From positions 59,431,984-59,495,983 of the forward strand of contig CM066313.1 of the NCBI GenBank assembly GCA_033807775.1: a stretch of DNA of 64,000 bases, given 5' to 3'. Position numbers and translations under genes: made by a program. This document shows, piece after piece, positions 33,578 to 44,500 of the stretch. The DNA is from Saussurea involucrata (taxonomy: Eukaryota; Streptophyta; Magnoliopsida; Asterales; Asteraceae). Position 1 is the first letter of the stretch, and the number at the start of each line of letters is the position of its first letter. The notes below the pieces were generated by a model. It ran no database searches, was not told the origin of the DNA, and saw only the letters and a list, made by a program, of their open reading frames with translations.

Positions 33578-34957
33578 CCTCTTCAATTTGATTTATGAAG
33601 CTACAGTTAGAGTTGTGTAAGCCCTAACCACATGATGTTCAGTTAAACAACTCAGATTCTACACATATCTAGTAAGATTTGGTGATATAACTCACTTAAT
33701 TGAACCTAAATACCAAGGTTGAACCCACCAATCCAAATGATCGAAATCTTGTAAACATTACCTACTTCGATCAAATGTTCAATTATAAATCCAAAACTCA
33801 GCTAAAAAATTCACATATCTAACATGGACTGCTTTCTTACCAAATTGAAAACCATAAATAAACAATAAATCAATTCACGAATTATGCACTCCAGCAACTA
33901 AATCATCACAAAAGTTGATTGAATGAAAACATGTATGTGTATGATATTGGGTGGAACCCATTTTCAATGATCCACCGACAGAATTCGTACAAGTTATAAG
34001 AGAGATCTTGAAAGGGTTATTAGGGTTGTTGTCAACCTTTTTTCTTGGTCCCAAGTGGCTCTCTCAATTTAAGGATTCCCAAACTTACTATGCGAACATC
34101 AATCAATCAGTTTAGGGCTACATAACGATAACCAACAAAATCAGTATAGACTATGGGGAATTCAGATCAAATCGTTTTCAAAACCATAATCACTCTTAAC
34201 TCTATTATGATTTTTAAGTCTTAATTAGAATTCATGTAGACACGGCACACACATAAAACATGAGGACTATATAGTAGAATTAATGACCCAAAAAAGTAGA
34301 AGAGTCAAGTTCCTGAAAATATGCATACAATATATGCAAACATTTGATATGGCAAAGGTGGAGTTGGTACCTTAGACAACATTTGATATGGCAAATGTGG
34401 AATGAAATGAAAACAACTTCCATTGATGAAAAGACGATTCTCAGCGTAAAATCCAAAAGCTAGAAGATTTTCTTTAGAAATAAACCTCCATGAGTACAAC
34501 GACGACTATTCGAAGCAGAAAACAGGGAAAAGTGAGATATGATGTGTACCCATTTGAAGCAGAGAATTAGAGAGGTCAATGAGAAAAACCATGGATTATA
34601 CATTTTTTGTGTGGAAATTTTTTTATTCTTAATAACATCTTTTTTGGTTCAAGTAGTTTAAAATGGGTAACCATAAAAGTGGAAAGCTTTAAAACATCCA
34701 GAATTTTACCTTCTTGAATAAAAAGATCATGAAAAATCCTTTCCAAGCATGAATAATCTAGCTCGTCATCAAACCATAATGATCGACAATAAGGGATACA
34801 TGATATGAACTCACACGGATAAGACTTGCAAAGCACCTGTAGATTTTGTCATTTAAAAGTCAGATCATTAAGATGTAAGAATGTACAATTTTAAGCATCT
34901 TCTCTTCACTAATTTTAACATATTTATGCTTCTTAGTGTGGATCCCAAATTAACAAC
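33578..34957. other. Unassigned DNA with weak exon-like pieces on the minus strand
   Basis: Most of this AT-rich stretch shows nothing I recognise. On the minus strand 34836-34708 reads as an open segment (FISCIPYCRSLWFDDE) bounded by TCTACAG| and AAG|GTAAAA, which look like splice sites. Another open segment (AENRLFINGSCFHFIPHL) at 34499-34370 ends in a possible donor AAG|GTACC. I do not recognise the protein. A near-repeat TTTGCCATATCAAATGTT occurs twice (minus strand, near 34340 and 34385). These could be remnants of a host gene. Confidence 0.35.
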
Positions 34958-35183
34958 TGCAAAGAATCAACATAAATCAGTATGAACGTCACAAATCTCA
35001 CTTTGATTGATAATCAGAAAGCTGTAAATAGTAGCCGTACGTACAAGGTAATTAGGAATTGGTGATTAGGTCATTAAACCGTAATCATGAACTAATTTAA
35101 CTATTTATATCCTCAAAAGGATATTTACAAGAAATGTCAATAACAGTTCCTCAACTTCTATTCAACTAACATGAGACCTAACA
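34958..35183 (-). repeat. Probable F 3' LTR (outer end uncertain)
   Basis: It begins TGTTAGGTCTCATG after a purine tract and has a TATA box (GATATAAATAG, near 35110). I placed the other end at TTTGCA (34958) only because a terminal CA is expected. No second copy is in the window to confirm it. Confidence 0.4.
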
Positions 35184-35216
35184 ATCTCCCTGTTTGAATT
35201 GAAGTTCGATCTCACG

Positions 35217-38200
35217 CTAGTTAGGGACATATCGCTTTCGAATAGCGAACAAAATCTCGAAGTGCCTGATGGAGTTTCTGAAGTCTAGCCTTTCTTCAAT
35301 CGCTTTGAGAAGCTCTTCAGCTAAATATTTTCTGACATTTGCGTAGTTCTTTGACGAGTCTCTCTCTTCTTCTTCAATGATCTTTTTCAACACGTTCTGA
35401 ATGTTCATCAAAGTTCCCTCACTGAATTTGTGCAACTCGCTGATCCTCATATACCGTTTCTCCCCTTTGTCATTCATATACACGATCCCTGTTTCTGGTT
35501 TGGACAGGATAGTATGTACCTATACGTCTTCGGTATCGGGAAGTGTCAGATTGGGCTTCAAAACATTGATCTTCTTCTTATTACTTTCTAAACCCAACTG
35601 AAAATCGTTGATGTACGCGAGGGTGATAGTGCACTTCATGAATCTCTTTAACGTGTTGAGGGCTTTGGTGTATGGCAACGGTCTAATTGTCGGGTCTTCA
35701 GCTCTTTCAGTAGAACTGAGAAATCGTTCAGTTTTAGATGTCTGAAGTCGGCTTATGAGAATACCAATTCCTTTTTGTCATCCCTTTTAACCGTGAAAAC
35801 AGGAAACAATACACTTAGAACTTTGTCTAACACGATCTCCATGATTTCGGTTATTCTGTGTCATGTTCGGACTTCGTGGACCATTCTGCTTCTCTTCATA
35901 ACTTCAAAATATTGTGTGCAAACTGGATCTTTCAGAAATTAGACCCATGACACATAACCGGGTCAAGAGGCCTAATCCAGTGAGCAAATATCTTCTTTTG
36001 TGATTCCTCCAAGTATGGAACCAAGATCCGGACTCTCTCCCAATGAACTGGTTGAGCATGTTGGGGTTGAGCCGTTTCTGGGCCTGGAGTTGGAAGTTCG
36101 GATGTACCTGCAGTATCGTGTAAGTCGTGCTGTGAGATATATACCTGTTCGCTCTGAAGGAGGAACTGGTCGTAGTCGTCGTCCTTCATGAACTCGTCTT
36201 CATCAGAGAAATTCCAAAGAGCATCTGTCTCTGATTGGATGGCTAGCACTGCTTTCTCTCTCCATTCTCTTTCTAATTCCGGATTTCCATCAGAGTCCTC
36301 ATCAATTAAATCCAGGACTAGCCTTTCCGGAACCGTCAGCATTAAGATCTCTTCTGGTTGCCCTCGGGCTTTTCAACCATTGGGTCTGCTGACTCTGGAA
36401 CTGATTCTCTGACCGGTGGTTATTGCTCCATATCGTGAACCATTTCTGAGTCGTCTGGCTATTGGTGTGGTTTAGGTTCGGTTGGAGTGACGGTTGAAGG
36501 TTCTGTCGCTGAGGTTGACAGCTCGGTCAGTTTAAGTCTTTTCTCCCCCTCATGGTGGTCAGGATCCTCCTGATCATCATGTCTTCGTTTGGAGCCCTGC
36601 GCCTGATTCTTACACGTGTTCTCTAAGCTGGCAACCCTCTTGGAGAAAGTTTCAAGGGTGCATTGGACATCGGTTAAGGTTGTTGTAAGTGTGTATCAAC
36701 CTTGGTGTTTATTTGGATTTGGGCATCTGTAGGAGTGTCCGGGGGTTGTGTTTGGGCTTGTGAGCGTAGAATACTCACTAAATCTCTTCAGAGGAGGCAT
36801 CGGTGTTGGATTGGGACAGGAGCTTATCGATGAGTGCGGCTTTGGGTGCCTCGATGCTCATGTCCTGCAAGTGTGGAGTTGAGTGTAACGTCCCAAAAAT
36901 TACAAGGAATTTAAAATTTTTAAAGTAACATTTCATTAATAAAAACTCATTTAATAATTCAATCATCTCGTTTGCAAACTCATAATTAATATTCTTACGA
37001 ACAATAAACAGCGGAATAAATGTCTAAAATTAAAATAATCAACTCTTCCCACGCGCCAGTGTGTACTCGTAAACGCCTTGGAGCCACTCGCACCTGAAAC
37101 CACAATTTTATTGGGAAAGGGTAAGCACAAAGGATAGTGAATTCAGACACCATAAATAACACAGTTACTTCCACACCACCTCTAAACAGATAATTGCACA
37201 TAAACAGCATACAAGTCTACGAACAAATCATAAACATGCATACCTACACCATCCCACCCAAAGGCATAAGCTGGTCCACCCGACCACACAATAACCGTGC
37301 AAGCATTACCCATCTCCCCCGGGTTCCTACGCCACCCGCGTATATAAACCTCGGCCCCGCCGAGTCACTACGCCACCCGCATATATAAACCTCGGCACCA
37401 CCGAACTGCTACGCCACCCGCGTAGTCATAACAATAAAGGTCCGACTAGACGCCCCACTATTTAGTCCCGCATCACAAACAATTAAAACTACCACACACG
37501 TACAAATCGTAATGTAAAAAGTAACCGACATTAGTTATAGTGAGAGAACTCACCTCGTAAGCGCGCCTAGCTCACAAACAATAATTCAAGCTTCACAAAT
37601 CCAAGATCACTTCCCAACACCTAAACAATCGTTACAATGTATTAACACGAGACCCGGACCCTAAAACACGACGCACCCTTAAATCGTCACTAAAACGACT
37701 TTTCGGTCTAACCAAACAGGTCTGTTCGGGACCTGTTCCGACCTCCATAAACCCAGAAAATCCTCAATTAAATTACATAACCAGAAAGTGCTCAGAGTTA
37801 GGGTTACAAGGACATATTATACTCCTCCTAACGATTTTTCTACAATTTAATACCTATTTTACAAAATTGGTTAACTGCACAGCGAAAACCAGCACCTTTC
37901 ATTATAAAACAGCAGTTTGACACTAGCTACGGTCCGAACTGGTTTTTCCGCAAAACATAAGAAACTTACTAGACTCAGAATGGGAACCTTTGGCACTGGC
38001 TTCATCCCAATCCGACATTCCGAGCAGAATTTATGGCTTTCCGAAAACAGTGGCAGAAACTGAGACTATTCAAACGGAACGCGATCTGCCACATCCGGAT
38101 CTGCTGTATAAACAGCCAATTTACGCCTAGTTAGATGCCGAACCGAACTTCCGATAAAACACGAAAAGTGTGCCCGGCACAGAATGTAAACCGTGGGCAC

Positions 38201-39496
38201 CGGATTCGCCTCGATCCGAGCTACGACGGAAAAGTTATGGCCGTCGCAAAACAGTGGCAGACAAACGTTTTCACATAAAATGATAACTAACGGTTATAAT
38301 CTCATTAAGAGAATGCTTAACCCAAACAGCCCCGGGAAGCCTAAAACTTACTGGAACAGATTATACCAAGGTGTAACAACAGCCGTGCACCACCCCCTTG
38401 CCGCCTCCGGCGGCGGTGGTGGTCGGCGGCGATCACGCACACACACACACACTCATATCACCGACCCTCTCATTCGATCACTCTACGCGAACCCACCCGC
38501 ACACACAACCACACATGACCACGACCGCCCACGCACAACCACCACAGTGGCGGTGTACGGCGGCGGTTGCCTCGCCGGAAAAGAAAAGCATAGGAAAAAG
38601 GAGATGAGAACTTACCTTGCGACAAAACGACGACGTTCTCAAGCCCTCTCTCACTCTCGCCCTCCTTCCTCGACTCCGGCGTAACTCCGGCGGCAGCAGC
38701 GGTACTGGCAGTAGCAGCGGTGGTCGGCGGTTCTTCCCCTCTCCCCTCGCCGGCGACGAATCTCTCTTCGATTCCCTTCTCTCTCTCGGCCGGCGATAAT
38801 GAACAAAGGGCCGTAGGTTTTTGCGATTTCTTTTTTTTTGCTTGATGATCACGACAGTACACCCTAAATACAACCCTAAGGACCAATTAATTGTTTTATT
38901 TTTTTTTTTCTTTGTTTTCCTTCTCACGGCACCACAACAAAACCACAAGGACTGTTTTTATTTCTGCATGGGCCGAAACCCAATGTGGGGGTTTTGGCCT
39001 TTGACACAATTTACCCCTCTACTTGCAAGCCTCCCACCACTAACCAAAAATTTCCGATACCTTGACGATTAGACCTAACTCGACTAACCTCGTTAACGGA
39101 AACCACGATAATTCAAACTTGAAAGAAAAATAATTAAAGCAAGAAATTACATACCGGGGTACGGGCTTTACATTGAGTGATGAAGTCTGATCTGTGGTTG
39201 CGAAGGGGGATCTGCTGCTACTTCCTTTCCCTTGATGGTCCTCTTGATGAAGTCCATTTCCTCTGACAGCTTTTTTTAGAATCTCAGTTTGGATAGCCTT
39301 TAAGGCGCCGTCCATGGTTTCCTTGGAGACGAACTCCGGGACACTAACACCTGAAGTACTTAGCTTACCAGTTGTAGTAACTATGGTGGATTGCACCGCA
39401 GTACCGCCTGTGGAAGTACTTAGCTTACCTGAAGTACTTAGCTTACCAGTTGTAGTAACTATGGTGGATTGCGCTCGTGGTTGGCTTGATGGTAGC
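35217..39496 (-). pseudogene. F post-pol gene, broken by solo LTR G and cut by Q
   Basis: On the minus strand the pieces are MDGALKAIQTEIL (near 39310), APKAALIDKLLSQS (near 36840), an acidic segment at 36342-35932 (WREKAVLAIQSETDALWNFSD) and a C-terminal segment ending at 35217 (NDKGEKRYMRISELHKFSEGTL, then EERLDFRN). The last part lines up with the C-terminal domain of the post-pol proteins of families 1 and 2, which have DPAGNSKLFIEMD or DYDGRKCFQRIAEL there followed by TLTEFR or PIEQLR. A 78-bp in-frame tandem duplication starts at 39353 and 39431. Stops and frameshifts are many. Function unknown. Confidence 0.65.
36884..39172. repeat. G: 2,289-bp solo LTR inside F
   Basis: The termini are TGTAACGTCCC and GGGCTTTACA (TGTAA/TTACA inverted), and the perfect duplication TTGAG flanks it at 36879-36883 and 39173-39177. 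The interior includes repeated CTACGCCACCCGCG units with TATATAAACC near 37340-37420 and a GC-rich segment with CGGCGG and CA repeats near 38400-38800. The long ORFs here are low-complexity and not convincing. Length and start resemble Ty3/gypsy LTRs (inference). Confidence 0.85.
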
Positions 39497-40297
39497 TGTT
39501 AATGCCAAAACTCGTCCAGAAGGATAACTTAAGGTTGATTGTGGAGCTTAACAACTAAAGAAAGGAATCTTACGACAAAGCGTGCGACAAAGACAAAAAA
39601 TTGTAAAGAGACAGAGATTTTGATGATGCAGGAAAAATCTCAACGAGGAAAAAACCCACGGACGACTGTGGAAGTCGTCGCTGCACTATGATCGCCAAAC
39701 AGGGGCGATGTCCTTTGTTTCAAGTGTCGATCGTACAATGATTACAATACAAATGACTTGAAATGTGAAAATAACAAGTGTATCGAATGTAAAACTAGTG
39801 TGTCGTGTGCTAAGACTGTAGGTCGAGAGTGTGAGTCGTGCGTCGGGAGCGATCACTGGAGAGAAATTCCTTTGCTTCGGATGTTCGTGAGTACGCAGTG
39901 TGATTCTGGAGTTCGGTGATGATAGATTGTCTGCAAATGATAGCTTTGTCCTTGTATTTATAGTCTTCGAGTGTGTTTAATGGCTTCATGAATGCTTCAT
40001 GTACCTGTCGTAACTGTTTGATGATTTGAATGCTCATAACTTACCTCATCGGTTATAGCCGTTGATCATAAATGAAGTTTGACCTGCATTAAACGATGAA
40101 AAACATAATAGAAATGTTGCATGTTAGTCAGTCGAGGTCGTGTATTTCCACACGTCGGTCGAGTGTCGAGAGGTACTTTCGACCATAGCTTTGGTCCAAG
40201 GAAAAGTGTTGATGATTTAACTCTGTTACAAGAGGAGTGTAATAAATGTCTTTAATGTCTTGGTCGTGGTCGAGGCTGGTAGATTTTTGCCCAAACA
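39497..40297 (-). repeat. Q 3' LTR (801 bp)
   Basis: On the minus strand it reads TGTTTGGGCAAAAATC to TTTGGCATTAACA. A TATA box (CTATAAATAC, 39954-39963) is followed by a leader containing CGTGGGTTTTTTCCTC near 39650, a hallmark of plant LTR R/U5 regions. A polypurine tract (TTTTAGGGGCAAAC) lies directly upstream at 40298-40311. The flanks GTAGC and GTTTG do not match, so this is one end of an element whose body lies to the right, not a solo LTR. It cuts F. Confidence 0.75.
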
Positions 40298-40642
40298 GTT
40301 TGCCCCTAAAATTTTAAAAAGTGGAGTGACAAATTCAAATTTCAAAAGTTTTTTAAATTTTGCCATTAACACGTGTAAAAAATCCTTTTAGTTACCTTGG
40401 AATTTGATTGGTCCAATTCTAACCGAATGGGAAGTCGAAAAGGGGATATAATCGTGACGTCATGCTGACGCATAATCGTGCAAAACAGTTGTATCCGCCA
40501 GTTGTCGACAATCTGTCGAGCATTTGAAATGGCAGGGGCACGTGTGGATCATCGGGTGACTCGACCTGACATGATTGTTTTCATAAATAGAATCCTTCGA
40601 CGGGTCTTTTGATTTCAGAGGTTTTTAGGAAAGATTTTTTTC
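40298..40642 (+). promoter_or_regulatory. Q interior next to its 3' LTR, with a plus-strand (antisense) promoter-like block
   Basis: Plus-strand order is CACGTG (40370-40375), TGACGTCA (40455-40462), CACGTG (40539-40544) and CATAAATAG (40582-40590). The TGACGTCA-to-CACGTG distance (84 bp) almost equals that in the post-pol promoters of I and O (86 bp). Since Q runs on the minus strand, transcription from here would be antisense to Q. Extra antisense ORFs near the 3' LTR are known in some Tat-lineage Ty3/gypsy elements; whether Q is one is unproven. Element A cuts the region right after it. Confidence 0.5.
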
Positions 40643-41379
40643 TTGTTTTGCTTAACCATGATGATTCTATCTAATAGTTCAAACAAGATATAATGCGGAA
40701 GCGTTTTAACGAACTAAAAGATATAATAAGGTAGAAGAACACACAATATCAAATATGTGAAATGTAAATAACACAGATAAATAACTCAATGATTCACAAT
40801 ATTTGATATAAATAAGAACACCAAGAACACCGATAGTATGATAAGAATTCTGTTCTAATGGTGTGTGTGTTGTGCAAAAGCTTGATTAGAAGAACTCAAC
40901 ATGAGTCATCTATTTATACTACTTCTAAAGGGGACAAGTTCTGGACAACAAGGACTGAAGGTACAAAGACACTATTCAGGTACTGTTGAAGGTACAACGT
41001 TAATTAAATGCGCCGGCTTCTACTAAGGCTAAGACCCATCAGAGTTTGACATATGGAGTTGTCAGGTCACGCCTTGTACGAATGATCTTCAGGATCTTCA
41101 TACAGCAGAAATCGTGAGAAGCACGATTGTCCTTGTATAGAGTTTTAGTCTTTTATACCACAAAGGCTCTGTCAAGTATGACAGAGGCTCTGTGGCCTTG
41201 TCCGCATTGAAGAGTCTTCAGGCTATTCTTTACTTCGGTCTTCTCGGTTACTCGGCAGAGCCTCTATCGAAGACTTTTATGCTTTGGTCTTCTCGGTGAC
41301 TCGGCAGAGCCTCGGTCGAAGACTTCTATACTTAGCCTATTTTTCAATACTTCTATAATCATAAAGATTGGAGCTAACA
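40643..41379 (-). repeat. A 3' LTR
   Basis: On the minus strand it begins TGTTAGCTCCAATC at 41379. It is closely similar to B's LTR (49459-50194) over its length, except that the terminal ~8 bp at the 40643 end cannot be aligned. It carries the hairpin-like pair GGCTCTGTC...GACAGAGGCTCTG near 41165-41200. Confidence 0.85.
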
Positions 41380-41566
41380 ATCTCCCCCTAAGTATTGAAA
41401 AATAAAAAATTTAAAAGTGCAAGGTTTTCTAGGCTAAGTATATGACAGGAGGTGAAACAATGTACCTCAAAAGATATTACTTTTCTTTCATACAAAATTA
41501 TGCCAAAGGCACTTACACTTGATTACATTTATGAAAGGAAATATTTTCAAGGGTTGGTATAGGATA

Positions 41567-44500
41567 TCAAACGTTGGCGTCTTTGAAGTCGTTGAAACTT
41601 CTGTTGTTGAATCCTAATTCTTTAAGCTCGTGATAGAATATGATGCAGAGGGTTCTGAAGTTGATTACTTGGTCGATGACCTCTATCAGTCTATCTGCGA
41701 GAGCTTGATTCATTTGCTATGTTCCTCTGTACTCCACGAGGCTTGCTCTGAACTCTGTCAAAGTATTTGTTGCATATTTCTGACAGTCCATCTCTATGAA
41801 CAGTCTTGACTTCCCAGCAGGATCTTGATAAACTAACCCAACTCTTGGAGATGTGGTGATTGAGTTTGGTATGGCAGAGGATGGGCAGTTATTTTCTGGT
41901 GGATGGAGATTTAGGTTTCTTACTCTGAGATCTCGTCCTAATTAGAAGTTGACAAGGATGTATAGCAGAAGTTTTTCATGTATGACTTTCCTTATCACCC
42001 TGTATGCCCTTCTATGTGCATCTGTTGTGTAGTTCTCTTTCGTCCAGTTGAGAAGGTCGGGTAGGTCGTAGGGACTTAGATTTCTTAAATCAACATCTGA
42101 GAATTGGGTCATGGTTCTGTCCTCCCTTTTGACCTTATAGATGTTATAGGAAACTTTAGGTGTGGTTCTGGTTTGAGAAAACCTACAGTATATGACCTTG
42201 TCGATTTTGGACTCTGAGAAGACTTGCCATTTTGGTTTGGGTGTTGTTCTTGTGAAGATGTTTTCGAGGTCAGCACGAAAGTCTCGATCTTCAATGGTTG
42301 GTGGCAGAGGATCTATGGAAATTCTGTTGTACATATATCTCTACACCACCTCTTCCATCTGTTGTGGCGGTGCACCGGGTGGAGGCATGGTCCTGCGCAG
42401 AGCATCCATTTGTTTCTTGATTTGCCTTAGGATCCAGAACAGGTATGTTTGACAGAGGGGCAGCGCCAAAATCCCAGTCTTCTTCTTCTGGCTTTGGTGT
42501 TACATAGGCGTCGAAGGAGCTTTTCATCAATTTCTCTGTTGGTTGATGCTTTGGCTTCTTCTTCTTGGGTTCCTCTGTCATTATCCCCTTGCCTTTGCCT
42601 TTTCCCTTCGGCTGTACATCTTCTTGTAGAGATGGGGTTGCCTCTGCGGTTTTTGTCTTTTGGGGTACTGAGGGCTTTGAAGGAGATGTGGGTTTGGTTA
42701 TTGGTGCTTCTGTTGGTTTTGTGGGGGTTGCCTCTGTTGGTTTTGACACTTGTGTTTCTGAGGTCTTGGTTGGTGAGACTTCTGCGGATTTGCTCATATA
42801 TTTTCTATGTTTGCAAGCAATCGATTTGGTTCTGGTTTTGGGTGTTGGAGATGGAGGTTTTGTTGTTGCAGCTTTTGGTGTTTTTGGTGTTGGAGAGGGG
42901 AGCTCTTCTGGTGATTTTGGTTTTGGTGATTGGGTTGGTTGATCTTCTTCGGAGGATGTTAGGATTTGGAATTCTTCACGGGTTGGGATATCTGCTCTAA
43001 ATATAGATGTTATTTCCACAGAGGTGGGTGTTGCCTCTGTGGTCTTCTATTGTTGATCTTGATTGGTTTCAGGTACTTGGGTTATGATTGGGGTTTCTTC
43101 AGAGGGTATTTCCACAGAGGTGGTTGTTGCCTCTGTGGTCTGTTGTTGGTTTCCTCCTTGGGTTTGATTTGGGGGAACTTGGTTTAGGGGTTCTGCTGTT
43201 ACCGGTGGAGCTGGTAGACCTCTGCTTGCAGCTTTCTCCCTTTGTTTCTCCCCCTCAGGATGATCTGATGGACTATCAGAGTCATCATCAGAGTCATCTT
43301 GACACTTATCTTCATTACCCTCTGCCTTGCACGATGCCTCTAGTTTCTTTGGAGGAGTGGCACCTGCAGCTATCATCTTTTCGCACAAGTCATCACAGAG
43401 ACCAAAAAGAGTTGCGAGCTCTGCCTCTGTGTTGAAGCGCATTCTGCCGACGCTCGTCTGAAAGTCCTTAACGTAGTTGTGATTGGCGATAGTAAAGGCC
43501 CTTATGAAGTATGTCATCTGGTCGAGGATCCCTTGTCCGAGCTCTGTTAGATGTGCTCTTGTCATATAGTTGGAAGGCTTTATGGCTTGAGTTTCACGGG
43601 TTGTGTTCTCTTGGACTTGTTCTAAGGCCTTGTTTAGATCTTCTGGTGTAAGGCCCTTAGATGTTGAGGATTGCTCTTTCTTCATCTTTTCAAGCAGATC
43701 GTTGACAGAGCTTTGGAAGGCAGAGGTAGTGGCTTTCTCGAAGTCAACAGCAGTAGAGGCGGCAGAGGTTGTCGCAGCTGTTCTCATCTGGGCTAGAGCA
43801 TTTTGCACCTCTGTGGACAGATTGTCCATTTTGGTGTTCATATCATTAAAGGCCCTTGTGGTAACTTCTGCAAAAGAATCAAAAGAGCTTTTCAACTCTT
43901 TCAATGTTGTGTCCATAGAGGTGACAAGGGTTTGGAACCCATCCCTTGATACATGTGGACTTGGTGTGCCCTCTAGGGGAACACATTCGTCCCCAGAGTG
44001 AGTCCCTGTTCCTTGGACACCTTCTTTCGTCCCTGTAATCCTCGAGCAGAGGCTTTATCAGCTTCAGAATCTATAGAGGTTCTGTTAAGGACATTGTCCT
44101 GATCCACTCCAGATGTGGGTACATGAGTATCCTTAAGTTGACTCGGGGACTTATCTAGAATCCCTTCGTCTTCGTGCACTCTAGGCCCCTCTGAAGGGCC
44201 TTTTGGACTTACGTGTGTGCGTGTGGCAGAGGAAACAAATTCCTCTGTGGGGATGTTTGTTGTGATCAGGGGCGAAGGATCATGAACTAAGGGTATATCC
44301 TTTTGAGAGGACTCCCCTGGAATGGTTTCCCCGGCTATTAGTGGCACCGAGGTGGAAGGAATTTCCTCTGCCCGGTCAGTTTGGGGTGGGTTCGAGCTGT
44401 GCTGCTCTTGTTCAATATTACCTTTTTCCACAAGACTGCCGGTAATAGAAGTGTGGGTTGCACTGGGAGTTGGTTGGGGTCGTGTGCCTCTATTATTCTA

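Larger units (their letters stand above)
34958..39496 (-). mobile_element. F: decayed retroelement remnant (post-pol gene plus probable 3' LTR)
   Basis: On the minus strand a post-pol-type coding region is followed by a short purine tract (CAGGGAGAT at 35192-35184) and a terminus TGTTAGGTCTC at 35183 that looks like an LTR start. F is cut at 39496 by the 3' LTR of Q and holds the solo LTR G. No gag or pol of F is in the window. The outer LTR end at 34958 is a guess. Confidence 0.6.

Noticed and set aside
38193..38948. Overlapping ORFs of 138-163 codons on both strands
   Set aside because: They lie in the GC-rich, CA/CGG-repeat part of solo LTR G, are low-complexity, and show no domains.
36870..39156. 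A 2.3-kb intron of a minus-strand gene (GTATGT donor, TTGCAG acceptor)
   Set aside because: The perfect TTGAG duplication and TGTAA/TTACA termini at 36884 and 39172 show an inserted solo LTR; the splice-like edges are coincidental or secondary.
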